Origin: Manihot esculenta
Lineage: Eukaryota; Streptophyta; Magnoliopsida; Malpighiales; Euphorbiaceae
Direction: 5' to 3'
Assembly: GCF_001659605.2 (NCBI RefSeq)
Contig: NC_035161.2
Span: forward strand, 37,529,956-37,593,955
DNA: 64,000 nt
Shown here: positions 50,075 through 58,891 of the stretch, piece by piece
How positions within the stretch are numbered: position 1 is the stretch's first letter
Layout: each line of letters begins with the position of its first letter
The notes under the pieces: generated by a model
Told to the model about the DNA's origin: nothing
The model's input: only the letters and a program-made list of their open reading frames with translations
The model's database searches: none
Made by a program: the position numbers and the translations under genes

Positions 50075-51766
50075 ATGAAGTTGAGAAAAGGGAATTCTGT
50101 GGAAATCTTGAAAAGGGAACATGAGCCTTGTGGCTCCTGGTTTCCTGGCAGTATAATATCAGTGTTTGGGGATTATTATATTGTTAGGTACGATTCACTT
50201 GCAGACAGTGAGGGAGAGCCTGTGATGGAGAAGGTGCACAAAGAGGATGTTAGGCCTCAGCCTCCTCTTAAAAGGGGAAAAAGATGGATGGTTGGTGATG
50301 TAGCTGATGTGTTTGATATTCATTGTTGGAGAGTTGGGAAAATTGCAAAGGCTTTGAAGAAGAACCTTTTTGTCATAAAATTGTTTGGATCCATCCAACT
50401 CAAAGAATTTCATGAATCCAATCTCAGGATTCGGCAGGTCTGGCATAACAATAATTGGTCAGTGATTTGGAAGGTAAAATCTACTTTTGCTTATCTTCTA
50501 TTTTACTATTGATTTGCTCTTGTTTAGCTTAAATTAAGTCCAAGAGAACATTTTTGCTTTCTATTGTTAAGTTCTTTTTAATTTTCTGCTGTATGTATTT
50601 TGTATTTTGATTTAAGAAGTCAGATTTTTAGCCCATAAGGGGATTTCTGATCATAATGATTGTAATCATTGTCTGAAAATTTTCTGTAGAAATCCTTGTA
50701 ACAGTTGTTTTCTTTGCCTATTTTGATTCTCCGTGTGCGTTCTGCAGCACATCATATGCAGGTTCTAGCTCTATGAACTTCAAAGCTTTTTGGTATGGCG
50801 GTGTCTCATTTTATTTGCATATGTTGGTTTTCATCCATGAATTATTTATCTCATTCACTGTTACCCAAATGTATGTTTTCTTTTGTGACTCTGGAATCAT
50901 ATTTTCATAATTTAGCATGTTCATTCTAATATTTTCAGGATTCAATGCTCTAAATATAAAAACTGTGCTGATTGTGTTGGGTGAGTCGGTTTTCTGATAT
51001 GTTACAGCTTTCATTGCAGGTTCAAAATAAAGAATCTACTGAAAACTTCATGCATAGTAAGTCAAAACTTCCTGGTAGCTTGAATTGCAGTTCTCCATTA
51101 GCTGAATTAATAGGCAAGGGTTCATGCTTAGCAAAGAGAAATGAGCAGAGAGGCCTCAAGGATATGCACAATAATACCAAAATGTGTCATCCTGCAAGAA
51201 TGGTAAAAAGAAGCAACATGAGTTGTCTTGACAGATCTTCTAAGGACCTATTTTCTTGCGTGGGAAGAGGCCGCAGACCTCTTACAAGAAATCTTCATTT
51301 GTTTAGGAGTGCAGGTGATGTTTCTTCTCAACAAGTGAAAGATGAGAAATTCACCAAGATTGATGCTGATCTAGCAAAAGCAACTAGTGACTGGATATAT
51401 AATTCTTCAAGGCCTCTTTCAACTGAAGATAGCGACCAATGCTCTGTTGCTAGTTGTAGTTCAAATGATTTTGCTCTGTCTTCTAATCATAATTACAATA
51501 AAGCATTTGAAAACACATCTGATAACTCGGATGCCGAATCATCATATCCTTCATCTTCTGCCGCATATTTGGAACAAAAGTTAGAGGCCGACATACATGA
51601 ACTAGAGTTTCAAGCTTACAAATCAACTGTGCAAGCATTGTATGCTTCAGGTCCTTTAAGCTGGGAGCAAGAGTCACTTTTAACAAATCTTCGCCTATCC
51701 CTTCACATATCAGACGAGGAACATCTACTCCAGCTGAGACACATGTTATCTACTCAAGTTCTGTAA
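50075..51766 (+). CDS. Agenet (plant Tudor-like) and ENT domain protein
   Basis: Coding exons 50075-50473 and 51020-51766 give 381 residues. Residues 1-133 hold two Agenet/Tudor-like units: MKLRKGNSVEILKREHEPCG opens the first and RWMVGDVADVFDIHCWRVGK the second. These are folds that bind modified histone tails. The middle (about 134-310) is polar and probably disordered. The last 70 residues form an ENT (EMSY N-terminal) domain, with ELEFQAYKSTVQALYASGPL and WEQESLLTNLRLSLHISDEE. Nuclear chromatin-reader function is inferred from the domains. The order (Agenet first, ENT last) is opposite to EMSY-like EML proteins and resembles a separate plant family often annotated as Tudor-like RNA-binding. 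A leader intron probably ends at 50034 (TTTTCAG then CGTTTG), 40 bases before the ATG. Confidence 0.85.
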
Positions 51767-51779
51767 TAATCTATAATGC

Positions 51780-53080
51780 TTTACCCTTCAGTTTTTTTTC
51801 CTCTGTTGCACCCAATGGCAAACTTGGGAAGAGGTTCCAGCTTATCCTCAAACATTTAATAGTTCTTTTTGCAGCTTTTTTGGCTTTTGAAAGTACATGC
51901 CTGTAAATTATGTTAAGAGGATTTTAGTTAATTTTCTTAGAGCTCAGCTCCTGAATTTCAACCTTTTTTGGCTATGAATCTATCATGAATTTGTATGTAT
52001 AAATAAGATATTTGACTTCTGATGGATAGAAACTTGCATAATTTGTATTGTCGTAATATCTCCATCTCTTTAACCTCATACATAGACTGTTTGTTACTGG
52101 GTTTCCTGTCTTGTATAATCTTCTCCTATCTTTGCTCAGTCTGTCTTCCATGTTTCTTGTATTGTCCTGATCCTAAACAGGCTCCTATCTTGCACGTGCA
52201 TGCGCGCTCAGAGATGTGTATGAAAGAGGGAACATTGCGTTTGCGTGTGTGTGTGATCAACTTATATTTCATGACTTCATCATTTTCTCACTACTTTTGA
52301 TAGTTCTGGGTTGTTTACTGTGCTCTGCTTTTGTTAGCTCTGCCTTGTTAGTAATAGAGGTTGAGTTTCTTTGTGACCGGAAATGAGCTACTTCTTTATT
52401 TTATTTTTATATGGGTCTGATCAGATTCAGACTCGATTAACAAATGTATTCTGAACAGACCCAAAAGAAGGGATTAAACTCGTTAATTATGAGTAATCTG
52501 AAAACATTGCGATTTACTTGGAATAAAAATTAATCGACCATTCGGTGAGAGCAACAATTGTGCTGTAACATTATGTTACTGTTTAAACGGTCTGCCCGGG
52601 ACAGAAAAACTGATCGGCAGAAGGTGAACTGTCGACAAGGGGACCACAAGACAAGCTCACAATCAGAATATTGTAATACCGAAGTTTTATGTCAGAGAAT
52701 ATTGCTGATTTATGTATCCCAGTCGCCCAAAGAGTGGCCTGAGGTAGATATTGAAGAGGGGTCTAAATCCTGTTAACAGCATCACTCTGACAATTTCGTG
52801 TCAGATTATTTAATTGTTTGCTGCTAATACACTTAAAACTTTTCATACATTAATTGTTGTATTAACAATGAATGTTATATATTTTTAATTATAAGTACAA
52901 GAATTTTCCTACAGTCTACCATCAAATATTTGGCTTCACTGCACCAAATTTATACACAAACACTTATACAAGAAGCAAAACCTACAAACCAGCACGTATG
53001 TTTAAGCCTCCAGCTGAAAAATCATAAACAATGTTAGATTTGCTTCAAATCGGAGTATCCAGCATCGGCAACCTTGAGAT
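51780..53080. other. Intergenic region, possible old transposon debris
   Basis: Starts with the 3' untranslated region of the Agenet-ENT gene. Around 52.5-52.8 kb is a less AT-rich stretch with a short 72-residue frame of no recognisable type. It may be decayed transposon sequence, but no diagnostic motif is visible. Confidence 0.4.
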
Positions 53081-53082
53081 TC

Positions 53083-56000
53083 CTAGGGTCCTTCAAACCA
53101 TCGATCCCATAATGGGTTTACAGGGCCATTTGTTCTGTCATTTTGGGCAAAAGAAGATGACTGAGCATTGTAGCTAAAGAGATTTCATGTTAAAACAGCA
53201 AGAGTACACAAGTGTTACAGAAGTTACTCAGAGTAATGTTGGAAAGAATCCTCTGCCATGATTGTAAATCAGTCAGTGATCAAATCTTACCATATTTAGT
53301 ATAGCACGATTCTAGAACATAATTGAGGGCTCAATCAAAAGTCTAATTGTTCATATCATGTACTATATAAACTCTGTAACTTACTACACAAGAGGTAAGA
53401 AAATAAAAACAGTTTTCTTTCTATAATCTCAAGATGGTATCAAAGCAGGTTTCGGTTTAAAAATATAGCCATCCTGCAATAATCCTTTACCAGATACCCT
53501 TCCCAACTTCTTTCTCTCACCGAAACAACAATGGCCGACCTCCCCAGCCCGGTTGACCAATCCCAGGCAATAATTGATCCAATAGCAGACCTGTCACAAA
53601 AACTATTACAGTTAATTTAGAATAGCCAAGATGGAAATCAGAAATCAGTGAACTAATTCACTCTTAATTCAGCACAGCCACCGTCCGACATAAAATTGAA
53701 TGATTCCAATTATGTTGTATGGGCAAAGATGATGGAGATGTTTATCACGGCACTACAAGGAGCCGCGAAAGGAGGAGGCACGGGTGTCCCTTATGATCGG
53801 AAAGGAGGTATTTTAGGGTTAGAAAGGAGGGCAAATGACCTTTCTACCCCTGTCTCTTTAAATAAATCTAAATGTGCTTCTGCTTGTTTTAATTCTAACA
53901 AGGTACAAAATACTAGTGGGTGGATATTTGATTCAGGAGCTACAGACACTATGACTAATGATTCTTCAGATTTTGTTGTGTCAGCCCCACCCTCAAAATC
54001 CAATATTCTAAACGCTACCGGTGGCTCTTTCCCGGTCATCGATGGCGGTACCGTTTCTATAACCCCCACTTTAAATGTCTCCAACAGCCTCTATGTACCT
54101 TCCTCATGTATCCTCATTTTTGTGTTTTGCAGGATATTCATACGGGCACGGTACTGGGCCGTGGTACTGAGAAAGATGGACTGTACTATGTGGAGGAGAT
54201 CTCAAGTACTGGGTCAGCTCATTTAGCTCAAGGGTCCTCAACCCGACAGTTATGGCTCTGGCACCGGCGCTACGGCCATCCCTCAAGTGATTATCTTCGT
54301 ACTTTGTTTCCTGAGTTTAAATCCATTAACATTCCAGTTTGTTCTTCATGTGTGCTTGCTAAGAGTCATAAGAGTACTTATCATATATCCACAAATAAAT
54401 CTGATACTCCCTTCTCAATAATACACTCTGATGTATGGGGGCCTGCCCCGGAAACTGTCTCCTCTGATTATAGATACTTTGTGACTTTTATTGATGATTG
54501 CACTCGTGTTACTTGGGTTTACCTGTTAAGACAAAAAAGTGAAGTGGCTGAGAAATTCTGTGATTTTTTCCGCATGATTAAAACCCAATTTCACAAGACC
54601 ATTCAAGTCCTCCGATCTGACAATGGGGGGGAATTTGTCAATAACCATCTCCAAACCTTTTTCCGGGATAATGGGATCCTTCACCAAACTACTTGTCCTT
54701 ATACACCACAGCAAAATGGGGTTGCTGAAAGGAAAAATCGACATATCCTTGAGACTGCCCGAGCCCTATTGTTTGAAGCCCAAGTTCCTCCTAAGTTTTG
54801 GTCTGAAGCAGTTGCCACATCCATTTACCTCATCAATCGACTTCCGTCTCGCGTCCTTAATTTCCAATCTCCCTTGCATACCTTGTCCTCTCATCACACC
54901 ATCCCTTCCTTTCTCAACCTTCCACCTAAAATCTTTGGCTGTGCAGTTTATGTTCACATTCCTAAAACACACCGCACTAAACTTGATCCATGTGCTCTTA
55001 AGTGTGTTTTCTTTGGTTATGGTGTCCATAAAAAGGGCTATCGGTGTTTTGACCCAATCTCTAAACGGCTCTTCACTACCATGGACTGCACTTTTCTGGA
55101 AGAGGAATATTTTTTTCCCTCGCCAACTAGCAGTGAGGGGGAGACAACGGCACAATCACCACCACTGCCAAATTGGCTTAGTCAGGAGGGGCCAGAACTT
55201 GATCATTCTTCTCTTCCTGAGTCTACACCAGAACTGGGAGACACTGACCATCTAGTACAGTCCTCGGTCTCAACGTCACAACCAGAACCTGACACCGTAG
55301 AATATCCTGAGGAACACACAACTGAGGTATGTGAATCTGAACTTTCCCCTGGTTCTAATAACCTTACTACTGAACCCATTTCCCTTGAGGTTTCTGAAAT
55401 AGGCCAATATGTCCTACCCCCTCGGAATAATAGAGGAATTCCACCCAGGAGATATGATCTAGAATTCGAGGTAGCCAGGTCCAGATACCCTGTGGCAAAT
55501 GTTACCAGAGGAGAAAGACTATCACCTCAGTTGGTCAACCTACAGAAAAACATTTGCTCAGAATGGATACCAAAGGATGCCACAGAGGCCTAGAAGGACA
55601 AAAGATGGGTTGAGGCGATGGAGACCGAAATGGATGCCCTGGAGAAAAACAAGACCTGGGAAAAATGCTGGCTACCCAAGGGAAAACGACCAGTGGGATG
55701 CAAATGGGTGTTTACCATAAAGTATAAGTCAGACGGAACGGTGGACAGATATAAAGCTAGACTTGTAGCAAAAGGATATACTCAGACTTATGGAGTTGAC
55801 TATTCTGAAACATTCTCTCCAGTAGCAAAAATTGATACAATACGGGTCCTATTCTCTCTAGCTGCAAACCTAGACTGGCCACTTCACCAATTTGATGTGA
55901 AAAATGCTTTCTTACATGGTGATCTGGAGGAGGAAGTATACATGGATGCTCCACCAGGGTTCATGAGTGGATATAGAAGGGGAGAAGTGTGTCGATTGAG

Positions 56001-57574
56001 GCGAGCCTTGTATGGGTTGAAACAGTCACCCAGAGCATGGTTTGGGAGATTTACTCAAGCAATGAAGAAAAATGGATATCGACAGAGTAACTCCGATCAC
56101 ACTCTATTCTTGAAGAGGCAAGGAAGGAAGATCACGTGTTTGATTATATACGTGGATGACATGATTATAACTGGAGATGATGTGGACAAAATCAAACAAC
56201 TGAGGGACAACTTATTCCAAGAATTTGAGATGAAAGACCTGGGGATGCTAAAATATTTTCTTGGAATCGAAGTTCTCAGATCAAACCAGGGAATTCTAAT
56301 ATCACAGAGAAAGTACATTCTTGATCTGTTAACTGAAACAGGAATGATAGATTGCAAACCAGTCGATACTCCGGTAATGGTCAATCATGAGTTGAGCAAG
56401 GACTCAAAAGAAGGACCCACAGACAGGGGGAGGTACCAGAGACTGGTAGGAAAACTGATTTATTTATCACACACCAGACCAGACGTGGCATATGCTGTGA
56501 GTTTGGTAAGTCAGTTCATGCATGATCCAAAACAAGACCATATGGAGGCAACATTAAGAATCGTTCGATATTTGAAAGGAACAGCTGGGATGGACATGTT
56601 GTTCAAAAAGAATGGTCATTTCAGTATCAGTGGATATACGGACGCAAGTTGGGCAGGAGATCTCTCTGACAGACGATCTACTTCAGGATACTTTACCTTT
56701 GTCGGAGGAAATTTGGTAACGTGGAAAAGTAAGAAACAGAAGGTGGTGGCACTGTCAAGTGCTGAAGCAGAATTCAGGGGAATAGCAAAAGGACTGGCAG
56801 AACTCCTATGGATTAGAAAGTTGATGTTTGAGCTTGGATTCCCATCAAAGGATGCAGCTGAACTCCGTTGTGACAACAAGGCGGCAATAAGCATTTCTGA
56901 AAATCCAGTTCAGCATGATCGAACAAAACATGTTGAAATAGACCGACATTTCATCAAAGAAAAGTTGGACAGTGGTCTGATATCTTTACCATTTGTTCGA
57001 TCAGAGGATCAATGGGCGGACATCCTAACCAAAGCAGTAGCTGGACGAATATTCCATGAGGTTTTGGGCAAGTTGGGTATGCTAGATCCACATGAACCAA
57101 CTTGAGGGGGAGTGTTGGAAAGAATCCTCTGCCATGATTGTAAATCAATCAGTAGTTGGAAAGAATCCTCTGCCATGATTGTAAATCAGTCAGTGATCAA
57201 ATCTTACCATATTTAGCATAGCACGATTCTAGGACATAATTGAGGGCTCAATCAAAGGTCTAATTGTTCATATCATGTACTATATAAACTCTGTAACTTA
57301 CTACACAAGAGGTAAGAAAATAAAAACAGTTTTCTTCCTATAATCTCAAGAAGTAATGGGTCAGGTATCGCATGGACATTCCGCATCAATCTGAGGAGCA
57401 CCGACAAAACTGATTTTAATAAAAATCAAATTCGTACCAGGATAAACGTATTTAAATGACAGCAGAGATGTTGTAGTGTTTTTTAAGTTTTGGAAAGAAT
57501 ATCGCTAACTCTTCACATACTGTTGAGACATTATCTGTTTTCCCAAGCTCCTCCAGGTCTCCCTGAATGAGTTT
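53083..57574 (-). CDS. Possible 3' end of a minus-strand gene split by the copia element (partial)
   Basis: Two putative exons join in frame: 57574-57521 (after TTCTAG, before donor GTATGTG) and 53173-53083 (after CTCTTTAG, ending TAG). They read NSFRETWRSLGKQIMSQ-H then YNAQSSSFAQNDRTNG and PVNPLWDRWFEGP. The composition looks like real protein, and the copia element lies wholly inside the intervening intron. I do not recognise the protein and could not find the upstream exon, which must end in phase 2. A non-coding transcript or chance open frames remain possible. Confidence 0.3.
53237..53434 (+). repeat. 5' LTR of the copia element (198 bp)
   Basis: Runs from TGTTGGAAAG to ATCTCAAGA. It contains a TATATAA promoter box at 53364-53370. 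It differs from the aligned part of the 3' LTR at four positions, all transitions, with T or A always on this side. Confidence 0.92.
53435..53450 (+). other. Primer-binding site (initiator-tRNA-Met type)
   Basis: TGGTATCAAAGCAGGT immediately follows the 5' LTR. It closely resembles the plant initiator methionine tRNA 3' end complement (TGGTATCAGAGC), with one transition. Confidence 0.85.
53531..54120 (+). pseudogene. Copia gag remnant and protease
   Basis: The frame opens with ATG at 53531 (MADLPSPVDQSQ) and has in-frame stops at 53618-53620 and 53654-53656. It resumes with the gag start motif LNDSNYVVWAKMMEMF, then jumps directly to a short linker with no zinc knuckle, implying a large gag deletion. 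The protease active site DSGATDTMTND follows (from 53930). The frame is lost after NSLYVPSS near 54.1 kb, where a deletion shifts the integrase into another frame. Confidence 0.85.
54130..55593 (+). CDS. Copia integrase (frame broken at both ends)
   Basis: The open frame shows the HHCC zinc-binding region (HRRYGHP..CSSCVLAKSHK) and the catalytic D,D,E residues in IHSDVWGPAP, VLRSDNGGEF and QNGVAERKNRH. A GAG-pre-integrase stretch (GLYYVEE) precedes it. The upstream boundary is the protease frameshift. Downstream the polyprotein continues to a TAG at 55591-55593, just before the RT in the same frame. Confidence 0.92.
   Translation, partial: QDIHTGTVLGRGTEKDGLYYVEEISSTGSAHLAQGSSTRQLWLWHRRYGHPSSDYLRTLFPEFKSINIPVCSSCVLAKSHKSTYHISTNKSDTPFSIIHSDVWGPAPETVSSDYRYFVTFIDDCTRVTWVYLLRQKSEVAEKFCDFFRMIKTQFHKTIQVLRSDNGGEFVNNHLQTFFRDNGILHQTTCPYTPQQNGVAERKNRHILETARALLFEAQVPPKFWSEAVATSIYLINRLPSRVLNFQSPLHTLSSHHTIPSFLNLPPKIFGCAVYVHIPKTHRTKLDPCALKCVFFGYGVHKKGYRCFDPISKRLFTTMDCTFLEEEYFFPSPTSSEGETTAQSPPLPNWLSQEGPELDHSSLPESTPELGDTDHLVQSSVSTSQPEPDTVEYPEEHTTEVCESELSPGSNNLTTEPISLEVSEIGQYVLPPRNNRGIPPRRYDLEFEVARSRYPVANVTRGERLSPQLVNLQKNICSEWIPKDATEA
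55618..57105 (+). CDS. Copia reverse transcriptase and RNase H
   Basis: A 495-residue open frame in the same frame as the integrase, past one TAG. The RT part begins with WVFTIKYKSDGTVDRYKARL, has the QFDVKNAFLHGDLEEEVYMD block and the catalytic YVDD (encoded at 56149-56160). The RNase H part shows GYTDASWAGD, SSAEAEFRGI and the C-terminal DIVTK-like DILTKAV. It ends at TGA 57103-57105, overlapping the polypurine tract. This half of the element is intact and its catalytic residues are all present. Confidence 0.94.
   Translation: METEMDALEKNKTWEKCWLPKGKRPVGCKWVFTIKYKSDGTVDRYKARLVAKGYTQTYGVDYSETFSPVAKIDTIRVLFSLAANLDWPLHQFDVKNAFLHGDLEEEVYMDAPPGFMSGYRRGEVCRLRRALYGLKQSPRAWFGRFTQAMKKNGYRQSNSDHTLFLKRQGRKITCLIIYVDDMIITGDDVDKIKQLRDNLFQEFEMKDLGMLKYFLGIEVLRSNQGILISQRKYILDLLTETGMIDCKPVDTPVMVNHELSKDSKEGPTDRGRYQRLVGKLIYLSHTRPDVAYAVSLVSQFMHDPKQDHMEATLRIVRYLKGTAGMDMLFKKNGHFSISGYTDASWAGDLSDRRSTSGYFTFVGGNLVTWKSKKQKVVALSSAEAEFRGIAKGLAELLWIRKLMFELGFPSKDAAELRCDNKAAISISENPVQHDRTKHVEIDRHFIKEKLDSGLISLPFVRSEDQWADILTKAVAGRIFHEVLGKLGMLDPHEPT
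57104..57112 (+). other. Polypurine tract of the copia element
   Basis: GAGGGGGAG directly abuts the TG start of the 3' LTR, where plus-strand DNA synthesis is primed. Confidence 0.88.
57113..57351 (+). repeat. 3' LTR of the copia element (239 bp, with internal 41-bp duplication)
   Basis: The first 41 bases (57113-57153) are repeated at the head of the remaining 198 bases (57154-57351), which align end to end with the 5' LTR. The first unit reads AATCAATCAGT where the second and the 5' LTR read AATCAGTCAGT. The extra unit is absent from the 5' LTR. Confidence 0.92.
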
Positions 57575-57579
57575 CTAGA

Positions 57580-58640
57580 ACAATGTTAGATTAAATCCAT
57601 GATATTTTTAAATCCAATTGTGGGAATGCAAATAAAAAGAAACTTTTTGTTGCACTATGTACGAACAAAGTGGAAGACATGAAAATTCTGATATGCAGTT
57701 ATGAACCACATGCCTTCAAAACAAGAAGATACCTTTCATACCATGTCCATGCGACGAAAATTTGTTAAGGGGCCAGCCCCATCTGAAACCCATAATCTCC
57801 ACAATAATGGGGTGGTCAGATTTCCAAAACCAAAAGGATATGCCAGGTTAAAACCTGTTGACTCTAAGACAAGGCAACTTCACGAAGAAAAGTACAGAGA
57901 AAATGCATAAACCATGATGGCAATCGTCCAATTAAAATCTTCCATGGTTGGTCCAAGCCCAAGTAAGTCCATTCTCATTCATGGACTCTAAAATGTCTAC
58001 ACTCTGAGAAGTAATCCAACTTCATATGATCAATCTTCAATACAAAGATTCATGTAGGTCTAAGGTATACGAGGCTTGAAATAATTTTCAACTTCTAAAT
58101 TCTTAACCAGTGCCGACACTTCTAGCAAGTGTCACTTAGAGCGCGTTAAGCAGTTACCATTGGCATAGACAGTAAGAACTAAAAAAACAAAAAATTATAA
58201 AATAAAATAATTATTTTAAAATTTAAAAATCATTAACATATATTTTATTAACGTCAATAGCAAAAACAGTGAATTTATAATTTTAAAAAAATAATTAAAA
58301 AAAATCTCATATTTTACATTTCTTACAATCACATCATAAACTTTTTACAATTTTAATAATTATACTCTATTGTCTTTAATTTTAATGTACAATATAATAT
58401 AATTTAATAGTTATAATTTGAGGTATAATTATTGAAAAAATAAATAATACAATTACAAGTGTTTAAACACTTGGAAAGTTTGAATTTTTTTTTTCTATTA
58501 TAAAGAAAAAGGAAAACGAGAAACCAAGTCGACTATGATGGAACATTGGGCAAATTCCATTACAGTAAAATCGGTTGTCGTTGTTTGCAGGCAACAAAAA
58601 TACGAGTCTTAAGCCAATTTCAGAAAAGTCGCCAAAGGTT
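57580..58640. other. Region between the copia element and VTE3; ambiguous short frame
   Basis: A plus-strand frame at 57701-57910 encodes 69 residues ending RFPKPKGYARLKPVDSKTRQ and LHEEKYRENA. Its composition is protein-like and a TATGCAG acceptor-like sequence precedes it at about 57697, but no homologue is recognised and no upstream exon was found. The rest is AT-rich non-coding sequence (58.18-58.50 kb). Confidence 0.3.
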
Positions 58641-58669
58641 TATCTTTATAATTTGTCTCAATTGGACAG

Positions 58670-58889
58670 GTGAGATTAGCCCCCAAGCAATGGATATCAC
58701 TGAACAATCACAACCTTATATCTGTAGTTGCTATTCTACTCGCTTCCGCAGCCACATCGTGCTCGCTCTATAATAACAAACCACCACCACCACTACCACC
58801 AATCAGCAGTTGGGAGCCTGCAACTGGGTTTTCTTTCCAACCTCTAAATTCACTTGTTTTCCTTGGTGGGTATTATTTGATTCATCCAG
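58670..58889 (+). other. Candidate 5'-leader intron of VTE3
   Basis: GGACAG followed by GTGAGATT (58664-58677) is a strong donor, and TTCATCCAG at 58881-58889 is a good acceptor just two bases before the start ATG. If spliced, the leader becomes short and the upstream open frame at 58690 is removed. If retained, the leader carries that upstream frame. Confidence 0.45.
58690..58773 (+). CDS. Upstream open reading frame in the unspliced VTE3 leader (27 aa)
   Basis: ATG at 58690 to TAA at 58771-58773 encodes 27 residues beginning MDITEQSQPYICS, out of frame with VTE3. It would be translated only if the candidate leader intron is retained. No conserved peptide role is known to me. Confidence 0.25.
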   Translation: MDITEQSQPYICSCYSTRFRSHIVLAL

Positions 58890-58891
58890 TC

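Larger units (their letters stand above)
53237..57351 (+). mobile_element. Ty1/copia LTR retrotransposon, defective copy
   Basis: About 4.1 kb, bounded by a 5-bp AGTAA target duplication (53232-53236 and 57352-57356). It has LTRs of 198 and 239 bases, a primer-binding site at 53435, a polypurine tract at 57104-57112 and the copia gene order protease, integrase, reverse transcriptase, RNase H. Gag has two stops and a large internal deletion that removes the zinc knuckle. A frameshift deletion separates protease from integrase, and a TAG separates integrase from RT. It cannot be autonomous. The LTRs start with TG but end in GA rather than the usual CA. Confidence 0.95.
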
